NCBI RefSeq assembly: GCF_003148685.1
Contig: NZ_QGGR01000001.1
Span: 620,001 to 684,000 of the forward strand
Source of the DNA: Actinoplanes xinjiangensis
GTDB taxonomy: Bacteria > Actinomycetota > Actinomycetes > Mycobacteriales > Micromonosporaceae
Length of the DNA: 64,000 nt
Direction: 5' to 3'
Shown here: one piece after another, positions 25,926-34,727 of the stretch
Layout: the number at the start of each line of letters is the position of its first letter
Position numbering within the stretch: the stretch's first letter is position 1
The notes under the pieces: generated by a model
Told to the model about the DNA's origin: nothing
Databases searched by the model: none
What the model saw: only the letters and a program-made list of their open reading frames with translations
Translations under genes and position numbers: made by a program

Positions 25926-26687
25926 TCAGTTCTTGTCGTCCTCGTCGTCCTGCTCGCCGTCGTCGTCACGCTCGGCCTCGCCGGCCGGCTGCGCGTGCCG
26001 CGGCGCCGCCTCGATCACCTCGGCGACCGGCTCCTCCTCGACGTACTCGTTCATCTGGGGAGCGTCGACCCACAGGGCGCGCAGCTGGCTCTGCATGAAC
26101 GCGGTGAGCCGGCCACGGTACTCGCGGTCGAACTGCTCGAGCGCCTCGATCTGCTGCTGGAGGGCCTCGCGCTTGACACCGAGGCTGCCGACCACGTCGT
26201 CGTAGCGCTGCTGGGCCTGGTGCCGGAGCTGCTCGGCACCGGCGATCGCGTCGGCGCCGATGGTCTCGGCCCGGGCGCGGGCGTCGGCCACGATCTTCTC
26301 CGTGGAACGCCGGGCCTCCTCGGCGCGGGCCTGCGCGTCGCGCGCCATCTGCTCGGCGCCGGCACGGGCCTCGGCCAGCACCCGGTCCGCCTCGCGGCGC
26401 ACGTTGTTGGCGTGGGCCTGGGCGTCCCGCGCGATCTGCTCGGCCGCCGCGAGCGCATCCGTACGGATCTTGTCCGCGTGGTGCTGCGCGCTCGCGACGT
26501 GCTCCTCGGCAGTGCGCTGCGCGAGGGCGAGAACCTGTAGAGCCTGGTTGGGCAGGCCGGGGTTGGGGGCGATCACCGCGTGCTCCGAAGTCTGACTGTC
26601 CGTCCCATTGAGCAGCACTTCGACACGATCCTTACTCGAGGGGTGAGGTCGACGACCGGCAGAGTGGGGTGGCCGGCGCGTGGCCAT
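25926..26687 (-). CDS. DivIVA-like coiled-coil protein
   Basis: Up to 253 residues. After a disordered N-terminus the region from about 50 to 190 is one long coiled coil. It is built of Ala/Glu/Arg heptads with repeated blocks AEQIARDAQA, AEQMARDAQA and AETIGADAIAGAEQ. Near residue 195 is EQFDREYRGRLTAFMQSQL, a pattern seen near the end of DivIVA-type actinobacterial proteins, and the tail is strongly acidic (DDDGEQDDEDDKN). It may be a polar-growth or cytoskeletal scaffold. The ATG 26687 is the longest reasonable start; a GTG about 66 bases downstream with AAGGA before it is an alternative. The neighbouring genes give no functional clue. Confidence 0.7.
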   Translation of the reverse strand: MATRRPPHSAGRRPHPSSKDRVEVLLNGTDSQTSEHAVIAPNPGLPNQALQVLALAQRTAEEHVASAQHHADKIRTDALAAAEQIARDAQAHANNVRREADRVLAEARAGAEQMARDAQARAEEARRSTEKIVADARARAETIGADAIAGAEQLRHQAQQRYDDVVGSLGVKREALQQQIEALEQFDREYRGRLTAFMQSQLRALWVDAPQMNEYVEEEPVAEVIEAAPRHAQPAGEAERDDDGEQDDEDDKN

Positions 26688-26827
26688 GATCGGCGGATGC
26701 TACCAAGCTGAGCTGCCGGTTTGCGAGGGTCCGCGGACGATTACATTTCGGCCATTCGAGTCCAATTACGACAGATGGCGTATTAGCCTGAATTGGATCT
26801 TGTGTCCGGCCCATCGGAGGACGATCC

Positions 26828-27523
26828 ATGCGTACCGCCCTTTTGAGCTGCCTCTTCCTCGTCGCCGCCACTCCGGAAGCGGCGGCCGCGAGCGGCGACG
26901 ACCTCCGGATGGCGGTCTGGCCGATGGAGGAGACGGCCGGCAGCACCTGGATGACCGACACCAGCGGCCGCGGGCACCACGGGCAGATCGGACCGGAGGT
27001 CGGCACAGGTCTGTCCGCGGGGTACGAGATGAGCTACCGGTTCGCACGCCGGGAACCGGACACCCCGCCCGCCCGGCCCGGCCATCTGGTCAGCGTCGCC
27101 GACCACTCGGACCTCGACCCCGGCGACCGGAACTTCGCCGTGACCGTCCGGCTGCGGACCACCCACAAGTTCGGCAACGTCATCCAGAAGGGACAGGCCA
27201 CCGTCTCCGGCGGGAGCTGGAAGGTGCAGATCCCCGACGGCCGCGCCACCTGCACCTACCGCGGTAGCCGGGGGACCATCGAGCTGCGCGCCCCGTACAA
27301 GATCAATGATGGTGAGTGGCATGTGGTCCGCTGCGTCCGGCTGCGCGAGGGGGTCCTGCTCACCATCGACGGCTTCCCGGCCGCGTCGCGGGAGGGCTGG
27401 ACCGGCACGATCGGCAACGGCTGGCCGGTCACGATCGGCGGCAAGCTGGACTGCGACCAGGTCGAGGTCGGCTGTGACTACTACGCCGGCGACCTGGACT
27501 GGATCACGATCGAGGCCGCCTGA
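26828..27523 (+). CDS. Secreted LamG/concanavalin-like domain protein
   Basis: 231 residues. The signal peptide is about residues 1-20 (ending AAAA). The single laminin-G/ConA-like beta sandwich shows LRMAVWPMEETAGSTWMTD, RGHHGQIG, NFAVTVRLRTTHKFGNVIQK, DGEWHVVRCVR and GDLDWITIEAA, the order typical of LamG_3 domains. Four Cys residues late in the protein could form disulfides. Such small secreted LamG proteins probably bind carbohydrate or cell-wall material. No catalytic domain is attached. The start is backed by a GGAGGACG site. The upstream 140 bp is noticeably AT-rich for this genome and likely holds the promoter. Confidence 0.82.
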   Translation: MRTALLSCLFLVAATPEAAAASGDDLRMAVWPMEETAGSTWMTDTSGRGHHGQIGPEVGTGLSAGYEMSYRFARREPDTPPARPGHLVSVADHSDLDPGDRNFAVTVRLRTTHKFGNVIQKGQATVSGGSWKVQIPDGRATCTYRGSRGTIELRAPYKINDGEWHVVRCVRLREGVLLTIDGFPAASREGWTGTIGNGWPVTIGGKLDCDQVEVGCDYYAGDLDWITIEAA

Positions 27524-27564
27524 CGGATCCTCCGGTCACCACGAATGCACCGGACCGGCCGGGA

Positions 27565-28299
27565 TCAGAGGTGCGACAGGGCGAAGGACAGCAGGAAACC
27601 GGTCACCGTGATCAGGCCGATCAGCAGGTGGGCGTCCTCGAATGCCTCCGGGATCATGGTGTCGGCGACCATGGTCAGGATCGCGCCGCCGGCCAGCGCG
27701 GTGATCCAGCCCAGCAGGGCGGCCGGGGCGTCGGCGAAGATCGTGTAGCCGGCGATCGCGGAGAGGCCACTGATCAGCGCGATCCCGCCCCAGAGCCCGA
27801 AGACGTACGCCCGGCTCCGCCCCGCCGCCCGCATGCCCGCCGCACTGGACAGCCCCTCGGGAACGTTGCTGATGAAGACCGCCGCCACGGTGGCCGTACC
27901 GACCCCGCCGCCGGCGAGCAGGCTGGTGCCGATGACGATCGACTCGGGGATGCCGTCGAGAAGGGCACCGAGCGCGAGCGCCAGCCCGGAGCCGTCGTCC
28001 TTGCGATCCTCGGAGCGTTTCCGGTTACGTGCCCCGCGGCGGGCCAGCAGCACGTTGCACCCGGTGTAGATCAGGGCGCCGGCAATCGCCCCGGAGGCGG
28101 TCCACTCCATACCGGCCTGCTCGTACGCCTCACCGACCAGCTCGAACGCGACCGCCGACAGCAGCACACCGGCGCCGAACGCCATGATCGACGCGATGAT
28201 CCGTCGCGAGATGTCGGCCAGGTAGCCGACCGCCGCGCCGAGCAGCAGCGCGGAACCGGCCAGCAGACCCCAACCGCCCGCCTCCAACCAACCGGGCAT
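27565..28299 (-). CDS. ZIP-family metal permease
   Basis: About 244 residues with eight hydrophobic helices. The metal-path motifs are ALGALLDGIPESIVIG (helix IV) and FISNVPEGLSSAAGM (helix V), as in ZIP/GufA-type permeases. A cytoplasmic loop RKRSEDRKDDG lies between helices III and IV instead of a His-rich loop. It would import zinc or another divalent metal. ATG 28299 (MPGWLEAG) is preferred for family likeness; ATG 28311 adds four residues. It is separated from araA by a 15-bp-stem hairpin, so it is probably a separate transcription unit. Confidence 0.85.
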   Translation of the reverse strand: MPGWLEAGGWGLLAGSALLLGAAVGYLADISRRIIASIMAFGAGVLLSAVAFELVGEAYEQAGMEWTASGAIAGALIYTGCNVLLARRGARNRKRSEDRKDDGSGLALALGALLDGIPESIVIGTSLLAGGGVGTATVAAVFISNVPEGLSSAAGMRAAGRSRAYVFGLWGGIALISGLSAIAGYTIFADAPAALLGWITALAGGAILTMVADTMIPEAFEDAHLLIGLITVTGFLLSFALSHL

Positions 28300-28315
28300 G
28301 CCGACGAGCATTCCC

Positions 28316-28353
28316 GGTCACCCCGCCCGGTACACCATCCGGGCGGGGTGACC
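28316..28353 (-). terminator. Terminator hairpin of the arabinose operon
   Basis: Perfect 15-bp stem (GGTCACCCCGCCCGG and its complement) with an 8-nt loop. It starts 6 bp after the araA stop in the direction of transcription. There is no T-run. Confidence 0.65.
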
Positions 28354-28359
28354 GGTGAC

Positions 28360-29844
28360 TCAGCGGCCGAAGCCCCGGGCGAGCCGGTGGTACGCCTGGT
28401 TCCAGCGCACCTCCTTGACGAACGACCGGGTGGTGGTCGCCTCGTCGATGATCAGCAGCTCGGTGCCGACCATCTCGGCCAGGTCGGCCAGTTCCTCCGC
28501 GCCCACCGCCGACGACATCACGGTGTGGTGCGGGCCGCCCGCGGTCAGCCAGCACTCCGCCGATGTGGACAGCGACGGCGCCGGCTTCCAGACGGCCCGG
28601 GCGACCGGCAGCTTCGGCAGCGGCGCGGTCGGCGGTACCACCTCGATCTCGTTGGCGACCAGGCGGAACCGCTCCCCCAGGTCGGCGAGGCCGAGGACGA
28701 TCGCCTTGCCCGGGGCGGCGTCGAAGACCAGGCGCACCGGGTCCTCCCGGCCGCCGATGCCGAGCGGGTGGATCTCCAGCTTCGGCTTGGCCGAGGCGAT
28801 GGACGGGCACACCTCCAGCATGTGCGCGCCCAGGATCACCTCGTTGCCCGGGGTGAGGTCGTAGGTGTAGTCCTCCATGAAGGAGGTACCGCCACCCGGG
28901 GCCATCGCCTTGAGCGTGTGCACCAGGACCGACGTCTTCCAGTCGCCCTCACCGCCGAACCCGTAGCCGTCGGCCATCAGGCGCTGGACCGCGAGACCGG
29001 GCAGCTGCCGCAGACCGCCGAGGTCCTCGAAGTTCGAGGTGAACGCGCGGAAACCACCCTCGGTGAGGAACTGCCGCAGGCCCAGCTCGATCCGAGCGCC
29101 GTAGCGCAGCGACTCGAGCCGCTCCCCCAGCAGCTCCGGCGCGACGTCGTACGTGTCCTTGTACTCCTCGACGAGCTTGTCGATCTCGGCGTCCGGCTGC
29201 TGGTCGACCACCGCGACGAGGTCGTTCACCCCGTACGTGTTGACCGAGACGCCGAACCGCAGCTGAGCCTCGACCTTGTCGCCCTCGGTGACCGCCACGT
29301 CGCGCATGTTGTCACCGAAACGCGCCAGCTTGAGGCTGCGCATCGCGGCATAGCCGCGGGCGGCCTTGACCCAGGTGGCGATGCGGGCGACCACGGCCGG
29401 GTTGCTGACGTGCCCGGCGACCGTCTTGCGGGGTACGCCCAGACGCGCCTCGATGAACCCGAACTCCCGGTCGCCGTGCGCGGCCTGGTTGAGGTTCATG
29501 AAGTCCATGTCGATCTCGGACCACGGCAGCTCGACGTTGTGCTGGGTGTGCAGGTGCAGCAGCGGGGCGCGCAGCGCGTCCAGGCCGGCGATCCACATCT
29601 TGGCCGGGGAGAACGTGTGCATCCACGTGACGACGCCGAGCACACCGGGTGTCGACGACGCCCGCCGGCAGATCTCCAGGATCTGCTCCGCGCTGGTCAG
29701 CACCGGCTGCCAGACCACGTCCGCGTCCAGCTGCGCGTCCAGCTGTCCCGCGATCTCGCGGGACTGGGAGGCGACCTGCTCCAGGGTCTCCGGCCCGTAG
29801 AGACCCTGGCTGCCGGTGAGGAACCAGATTTCCCCGTTGCTCAT
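28360..29844 (-). CDS. araA: L-arabinose isomerase
   Basis: Converts L-arabinose to L-ribulose in the cytoplasm using Mn2+. It is 494 residues, the usual AraA length, and matches the family from end to end: [20 protein letters not shown] at the start, [57 protein letters not shown] and [12 protein letters not shown] 29844 (MSNGEIW) is preferred because AAGGG lies 8 nt before it; ATG 29874 lacks a site. It is the last gene of the five-gene sugar ABC operon, 34 bp after the second permease, which identifies that transporter as an arabinose importer. Confidence 0.96.
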   Translation of the reverse strand: MSNGEIWFLTGSQGLYGPETLEQVASQSREIAGQLDAQLDADVVWQPVLTSAEQILEICRRASSTPGVLGVVTWMHTFSPAKMWIAGLDALRAPLLHLHTQHNVELPWSEIDMDFMNLNQAAHGDREFGFIEARLGVPRKTVAGHVSNPAVVARIATWVKAARGYAAMRSLKLARFGDNMRDVAVTEGDKVEAQLRFGVSVNTYGVNDLVAVVDQQPDAEIDKLVEEYKDTYDVAPELLGERLESLRYGARIELGLRQFLTEGGFRAFTSNFEDLGGLRQLPGLAVQRLMADGYGFGGEGDWKTSVLVHTLKAMAPGGGTSFMEDYTYDLTPGNEVILGAHMLEVCPSIASAKPKLEIHPLGIGGREDPVRLVFDAAPGKAIVLGLADLGERFRLVANEIEVVPPTAPLPKLPVARAVWKPAPSLSTSAECWLTAGGPHHTVMSSAVGAEELADLAEMVGTELLIIDEATTTRSFVKEVRWNQAYHRLARGFGR

Positions 29845-29878
29845 GTGGTCGCCCTTCTCGTACTTGTTGGTCATGCCG

Positions 29879-30904
29879 TTATTTCGCTTTCCTCGTGACG
29901 AGCCGCTGCATCACGATGAAGGCGAAGAGGAGCACACCGATGATGATCCGGCTCCAGGCCGCGTTCAGATCGCCCTGGAAGTTGATGATCGTCCGGATCA
30001 GGCCGGTGACCAGAACACCGAGCAGGGTGCCCCACACGAAGCCGGATCCACCGGTGAGCAGCACTCCACCGATGACGCAGGCGGCGATCGCGTCCAGCTC
30101 CATGCCGTTGCCCTGAAGGGCCCAGCCGGAGGTGGAGTTGATGCTGAAGAGCACACCGCCGAGCGCCGCGCAGAAGCCGCTGAGGGTGTAGACGGCGATC
30201 CGGGTCCGGCCCACCGGCAGACCCATCAGCAGCGCCGAGTCGGCGTTGCCGCCGATCGCGTAGACGTTGCGGCCGAACCGGGTCCACGCCAGCACCGCGG
30301 CCGCGGCCAGCACCGACAGGATCGCGATGATGGCGATCGGCTTGGTGACCACGCCGTCGGCCAGCACGATGCGGAAGTCGGAGATCTCCCGCCACATGTC
30401 GTCGCGGATCGGGACCGATTCGTCGTTGATGGTCAGGGCCGCGCCGCGGGCGAGGAAGAGCCCGGCCAGCGTGGCGATGAACGGCTCCACCTTGAAGAAG
30501 TGGATCACCGCTCCCTGTCCGGCCCCGATCAGCGCGCCCAGCAGGAGCACCGCCGGCAGCACGACCAGCGGCGGCCAGTCGGCCTTGAGCAGCGTGGCGG
30601 TCAGGATCGTGGTCAGCGAGATGACCGCGCCGACCGACAGGTCGATACCGCCGGTCAGGATCACGAAGGTCATACCGACCGCGACGACCAGCAGCACCGC
30701 GTTGTCCCGGAACAGGTTGACGATCACGCTGGGGTCGTCGAAGTTCCGGTAGTTCGCCACGCCGGTGCTGTACATGACGACCAGCAGGAAGAGCGTCGCC
30801 AGGATCGGGATGTACTTGGTGTTCGGCTTGTAGACCCGGCGCCGCTTGTTCAGCTCGGGGCCGCCACCGTCCTTGGTGACCGGAGTCATGTCCATGGTGG
30901 TCAT
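29879..30904 (-). CDS. Pentose ABC transporter permease (YjfF-like)
   Basis: 341 residues, RbsC/AraH-type permease with about nine helices and a long cytoplasmic N-terminus. Family motifs include [60 protein letters not shown] and [20 protein letters not shown]. Among E. coli systems the pair of unequal permeases resembles YtfT/YjfF of the galactofuranose importer, but linkage to araA argues for L-arabinose, possibly its furanose form. ATG 30904 overlaps the TGA of the other permease gene (ATGA). It needs the partner permease and the double ATPase. Confidence 0.92.
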   Translation of the reverse strand: MTTMDMTPVTKDGGGPELNKRRRVYKPNTKYIPILATLFLLVVMYSTGVANYRNFDDPSVIVNLFRDNAVLLVVAVGMTFVILTGGIDLSVGAVISLTTILTATLLKADWPPLVVLPAVLLLGALIGAGQGAVIHFFKVEPFIATLAGLFLARGAALTINDESVPIRDDMWREISDFRIVLADGVVTKPIAIIAILSVLAAAAVLAWTRFGRNVYAIGGNADSALLMGLPVGRTRIAVYTLSGFCAALGGVLFSINSTSGWALQGNGMELDAIAACVIGGVLLTGGSGFVWGTLLGVLVTGLIRTIINFQGDLNAAWSRIIIGVLLFAFIVMQRLVTRKAK

Positions 30905-31926
30905 GCCGGGATACCAACCTTCTCAGCAGCGGGGCGCGACGTGAAACGCCCGAAGACCTTCGCCCGGAAGTCCGGCGACTGCGACAGGCAGAGCGCCACC
31001 ACCACGACGGACTTGAACAGCAGGTTGGCCTCGGCCGGGATGTCGACCGCGACCACGGTGACCTTGAGGGTCTGGATGATGATCGCGCCGAGCACGGTGC
31101 CGGCGATCGAGAACCGGCCGCCGATGAGCGCGGTGCCGCCGATGACCACGGCCAGGATGGCGTCGAGCTCGATCAGGTTGCCGGCCGAGATGCTGTCCGC
31201 GCTCTTGATGTCGGCGCTGGCGATCAGGCCGGCGAGACCGGCGAACGCGCCCGCCACCACATAGACCATCACGGTGATCCGGCGTGCGCTGATGCCGGCC
31301 AGCCGGCTGGCGGTCGGGCTTCCGCCGACCGACTCCAGCAGCAGGCCGAGGGCGGTGCGCCGGGTCAGCAGGACGGTCAGCGCCACCGCGGCGGCGGCGA
31401 TCAGCAGGGCTACCGGCAGGGCCAGGAAGAACCCGGAGGCCAGCGTCGAGTACGGCCCGGACTGCACGTTGATGATCTGGCCCTCGGTGAAGAGCTGGGC
31501 CAGGCCACGGCCGGCGACCATCAGGATCAGCGTCGCGATGATCGGCTGGATGCCGACCACGGCGACCAGCGTGCCGTTCCACAGACCGGCGGCCAGCGAC
31601 ACCAGGATCGCCGCACCGATCGCGATCAACACGCCACCGAGGCTGTTCTGGTTGTCCAGGTCGCTGATCAGCAGACAGGCGACCGCGCCGGAGATCGCCA
31701 TCACCGAGCCGACCGACAGGTCGATGCCGCCGGTCGCGATGACCAGCGTCATGCCCAGGGCCACGAGGATGAGCGGCGCGCTGCCGCGGAGGATGTCGAT
31801 CAGGGTGCCGAAGAGGTGGCCGTCCTGGATCGCGATGAACTGGTTGGAGGTGAAGGCGTTGACCCCGAGCATCACCGCCAGGATCAGCGCCGGCCAGAAC
31901 AGCCGGTTCTTGAGGATGGTCGTCAT
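30901..31926 (-). CDS. Pentose ABC transporter permease (YtfT-like)
   Basis: 341 residues, nine or so helices. Motifs include [60 protein letters not shown] and LAVVIGGTALIGGRFSIAGT, the paired partner of the next permease. The start at 31926 overlaps the stop of the ATPase gene (ATGA) and its own stop overlaps the following permease start, so the three membrane-complex genes are strictly coupled. The frame runs open upstream but only as antisense to the ATPase reading frame. Confidence 0.92.
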   Translation of the reverse strand: MTTILKNRLFWPALILAVMLGVNAFTSNQFIAIQDGHLFGTLIDILRGSAPLILVALGMTLVIATGGIDLSVGSVMAISGAVACLLISDLDNQNSLGGVLIAIGAAILVSLAAGLWNGTLVAVVGIQPIIATLILMVAGRGLAQLFTEGQIINVQSGPYSTLASGFFLALPVALLIAAAAVALTVLLTRRTALGLLLESVGGSPTASRLAGISARRITVMVYVVAGAFAGLAGLIASADIKSADSISAGNLIELDAILAVVIGGTALIGGRFSIAGTVLGAIIIQTLKVTVVAVDIPAEANLLFKSVVVVALCLSQSPDFRAKVFGRFTSRPAAEKVGIPA

Positions 31927-33449
31927 GAGGTTGCTCCGCTGGCGATGGTCTGCATGATGCGGTCGGCGTCGACGTCCGCGGTGTTCTCCAGTTCCTCGAC
32001 CAGGCGCCGGTCCCGCAGCACCGCGATCTTGTGGCTGAGCCGGAGGACCTCCTCCAGCTCGGCGCTGACGAAGAGCACCGCCATGCCGCCGTCGGACAGC
32101 TCGGCCACCAGGCGCTGGATCTCGGCCTTGGCGCCGACGTCGATCCCGCGGGTCGGCTCGTCGATGATCAGGAGCCGGGGTTCGGTGATCAGCCACCGGG
32201 CGAGCAGCACCTTCTGCTGGTTGCCGCCGCTGAGGTTGCGGACCGGGCGCTCCGGGTCGGCGGGCCGGATCTGCAGCGCCTTGATGTACTTGTCGACGAT
32301 CTCGTCCTGCTTCTTGCGCGGGATCGGGCGCGTCCAGCCGCGGGAGGCCTGCAACGCCAGGATGATGTTCTCCCGGACGCTGAGGTCGCCGATGATCCCC
32401 TCGGCACGCCGGTTCTCCGAGGAGAAGGCGATCCGGTGCTTCATCGCCACCTGCGGGTCCCGCAGGTTGATCCGCTTACCGTCCACCAGCACCTCGCCGG
32501 TGTCGGCCCGGTCGGCGCCGAAGAGCAGGCGGGCCAGTTCGGTACGACCGGATCCGAGCAGGCCGGCCAGCCCCACCACCTCACCCTCGTGGATGGTGAG
32601 GTCGTACGGTGCGATCGCACCCGTACGGCCGAGGCCCTTCGCCTCCAGGACCGGTTTGGCCTCGGCGGACCGCTCGCGGTTGCTCTGTGCCTTGTCCTCG
32701 AGGTCCTCCAGCGCCGCCAGTTCCTTGCCGATCATCTTCTCGACGAGCTGCACCTGGGTCAGTTCGTCGACCCGGTGCTCGCTGATCAGCTGGCCGTTGC
32801 GCAGGATGGTGAGCCGGTCGGAGACCTCGTAGATCTGGTCCAGGAAGTGCGAGACGAAGAGGATCGCCACGCCGGACTCCTTGAGCCGGCGCATGACCCG
32901 GAAGAGCTGCGCCACCTCGGCGGTGTCCAGGCTGGAGGTGGGCTCGTCGAGGATCAGCACCCGGGCGTCGATGTCGATCGCGCGCGCGATGGCGACCATC
33001 TGCTGGATCGCCAGCGAATAGGAGCTGAGCGGCGCGGACACGTCGAGGTCGAGGTCGAGCCGGGCGAGCAGCTCCGCGGCGCGCTGCCGCATCTTGCCCC
33101 ACTGGATCTTGCCGAACCTGCGCGGCTCGCGGCCGATGAAGATGTTCTCCGCGACGGAGAGGTTGGTGCAGAGGTTGACCTCCTGGTAGACCGTGCTGAC
33201 GCCGGCCTGCTGGGCCGCCAGCGGCCCGGAGATCCGCACCGGCTCGCCGCCGAGCCGGATCTCGCCACCGTCGATCTCGTAGACACCGGTCAGCGTCTTG
33301 ATCAGGGTGGACTTGCCGGCACCGTTCTCGCCCATGAGGGCGTGAACCTCACCCGGGAACAAACGGAAATCGACGCCGTCGAGGGCGACGACGCCGGGGA
33401 AGACTTTTCTGATCCCGGTCATCTCGAGGACCGGGGACTGCTCGCCCAT
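31923..33449 (-). CDS. Double-domain sugar ABC ATPase (AraG/YtfR type)
   Basis: 508 residues with two ABC cassettes. The first has Walker A GENGAGKSTL near residue 39, Walker B VLILDEPTSSLD and a divergent signature (SYSLAIQQMVAIARAI). The second has a degenerate P-loop (LAGLLGSGRTELARLL), signature LSGGNQQKVLLARWL and Walker B LLIIDEPTRGIDVG. This matches the pentose importer ATPases AraG, RbsA and XylG. A charged linker (about residues 235-265, LEDLEDKAQSNRERS) separates the halves and is longer than usual. The gene follows the binding-protein gene after 63 bp containing a hairpin. Confidence 0.94.
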   Translation of the reverse strand: MGEQSPVLEMTGIRKVFPGVVALDGVDFRLFPGEVHALMGENGAGKSTLIKTLTGVYEIDGGEIRLGGEPVRISGPLAAQQAGVSTVYQEVNLCTNLSVAENIFIGREPRRFGKIQWGKMRQRAAELLARLDLDLDVSAPLSSYSLAIQQMVAIARAIDIDARVLILDEPTSSLDTAEVAQLFRVMRRLKESGVAILFVSHFLDQIYEVSDRLTILRNGQLISEHRVDELTQVQLVEKMIGKELAALEDLEDKAQSNRERSAEAKPVLEAKGLGRTGAIAPYDLTIHEGEVVGLAGLLGSGRTELARLLFGADRADTGEVLVDGKRINLRDPQVAMKHRIAFSSENRRAEGIIGDLSVRENIILALQASRGWTRPIPRKKQDEIVDKYIKALQIRPADPERPVRNLSGGNQQKVLLARWLITEPRLLIIDEPTRGIDVGAKAEIQRLVAELSDGGMAVLFVSAELEEVLRLSHKIAVLRDRRLVEELENTADVDADRIMQTIASGATS

Positions 33450-33468
33450 TATGGCTCCGTTTCGAGCT

Positions 33469-33504
33469 CCGCAGGCCGCCCCGGCGAACCGGGGCGACCT
33501 GCGG
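33469..33504 (-). promoter_or_regulatory. Intercistronic hairpin after pentose-binding-protein gene
   Basis: Two-step stem: an outer 7-bp CCGCAGG/CCTGCGG and an inner perfect 8-bp CGCCCCGG/CCGGGGCG with a CGAA loop, 8 bp after the stop at 33513. It is in the same relative place as the hairpin at 15778 in the galactan operon. It probably sets a higher level of binding-protein mRNA. Confidence 0.55.
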
Positions 33505-33512
33505 GCAATCCA

Positions 33513-34499
33513 TCAGTACTTGCGGGTGGGCAGAGCCGCCTTGGCCTCTTCCTGGGTGAAGGTGCCTTCCTTGGTGAGGATCCGCTTCTCCACCGGCTTG
33601 CCGTCCTTGACCGCCTTGACGGTCTCCATCAGCTGGTCACCGAGGAGCGGGCTGCACTCGACGATGAAGTTGATCTCGCCGGCGGCCAGCGCCGTCATGC
33701 CGTCCTTGACCGCGTCGACGGTGATGATCTTGATGTCCTGGCCGGGCTTCTTGCCGGCCGCCTTGATCGCCTCGATCGCGCCCAGGCCCATGTCGTCGTT
33801 GTGGGCGTAGAGCACGTCGATCTTCGGGACCGACTGCAGGAAGGTCTCCATGACCGTCTTGCCGTCGGCACGCTTGAAGTCACCGGTCTGCGACTTGACG
33901 ATCTTCAGGTTCGGGTTGGCCTTGATGGCGTCGGCGAAACCGGTCTGCCGGTCGATCGCCGGAGCCGAACCCGTGGTGCCCTGGAGCTCCACGATGTTGA
34001 CGTCACCGGTCTTGCCCTCGTACTCCTTGACCAGCCACTCGCCGGCCTTGGTGCCCTCCACCTTGAAGTCCGAGCCGATGAACGACTGGTACAGCGAGGT
34101 GTCCTGCGAGTCGACGGCGCGGTCGGTCAGGATCACCGGGATGCCGGCGTCCTTGGCCTCCTTGAGCACCGCGTCCCAGCCGGAGGTGACCACCGGCGAG
34201 AAGGCGATGACGTCGACCTTCTGCGTGATGAAGCCACGGATGTCGCTGATCTGGTTCTCCTGCTTGCCCTGGGCATCGGAGAACTGGAGCTTGATCCCGG
34301 CGGCCGTGGCGGACGCCTTGATCGACTCGGTGTTCGCGGTACGCCAGCCGCTCTCGGCACCCACCTGGGAGAAACCGAGGACGATCTGACCGTCGTCGCC
34401 GCCACCACCCTCGGCGCCGCCGTCGCTGTCACCACAACCGGCAAGAGCGGATACGGCCAGCAGGCCACCGAACACCGCCACAGACAAGGTCCTACGCAC
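33513..34499 (-). CDS. Pentose ABC transporter binding lipoprotein (YtfQ-like)
   Basis: 328 residues, Peripla_BP_4 family. The lipobox is SALAGC (Cys about 22) followed by an acidic, Gly-rich linker (DSDGGAEGGGGDD). Binding-domain motifs include IVLGFSQVGAESGWRTANTE, the pattern of YtfQ-like furanose-binding proteins, then DVIAFSPVVTSGWDAVLKEA, IPVILTDRAVDSQD and VLYAHNDDMGLGAIEAIKAA. Its first residues after the linker are almost those of E. coli YtfQ, so a furanose form of arabinose or galactose is a plausible ligand; linkage to araA favours arabinose. It is the first gene of the operon, divergent from a LacI regulator. Confidence 0.93.
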   Translation of the reverse strand: MRRTLSVAVFGGLLAVSALAGCGDSDGGAEGGGGDDGQIVLGFSQVGAESGWRTANTESIKASATAAGIKLQFSDAQGKQENQISDIRGFITQKVDVIAFSPVVTSGWDAVLKEAKDAGIPVILTDRAVDSQDTSLYQSFIGSDFKVEGTKAGEWLVKEYEGKTGDVNIVELQGTTGSAPAIDRQTGFADAIKANPNLKIVKSQTGDFKRADGKTVMETFLQSVPKIDVLYAHNDDMGLGAIEAIKAAGKKPGQDIKIITVDAVKDGMTALAAGEINFIVECSPLLGDQLMETVKAVKDGKPVEKRILTKEGTFTQEEAKAALPTRKY

Positions 34500-34515
34500 T
34501 ACAACCTCCAGAAAC

Positions 34516-34529
34516 TGTTACCGTTCACA
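34516..34529. promoter_or_regulatory. LacI-type operator 1 of arabinose operon
   Basis: TGTTACCGTTCACA, 17 bp upstream of the binding-protein start. A copy with one difference lies exactly 100 bp away (34616). It is probably bound by the LacI protein encoded at 34728. Confidence 0.7.
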
Positions 34530-34615
34530 AATTAAGCAGCGGGTAGGGCTACCAGCCCAAATCCGCGGAGATCGGCGTCCTTCTGCGACCGCCGTCACAG
34601 CTTGCGTTTCTGGAG

Positions 34616-34629
34616 TGTTACCGTTCTCA
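34616..34629. promoter_or_regulatory. LacI-type operator 2 of arabinose operon
   Basis: TGTTACCGTTCTCA, 13 of 14 bases as in operator 1 and in the same orientation, 100 bp apart centre to centre. It lies nearer the divergent LacI gene, so it may serve autoregulation or looping. Confidence 0.65.
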
Positions 34630-34727
34630 TCCCGCTCGTCAAGAGATCCGGATCAACGTTTCGGATCTGTTGCAGAACGCCCCTCCTCACCCGTGGTGAT
34701 CGAACCGAAGCTGCTAGGAATCGTCCA

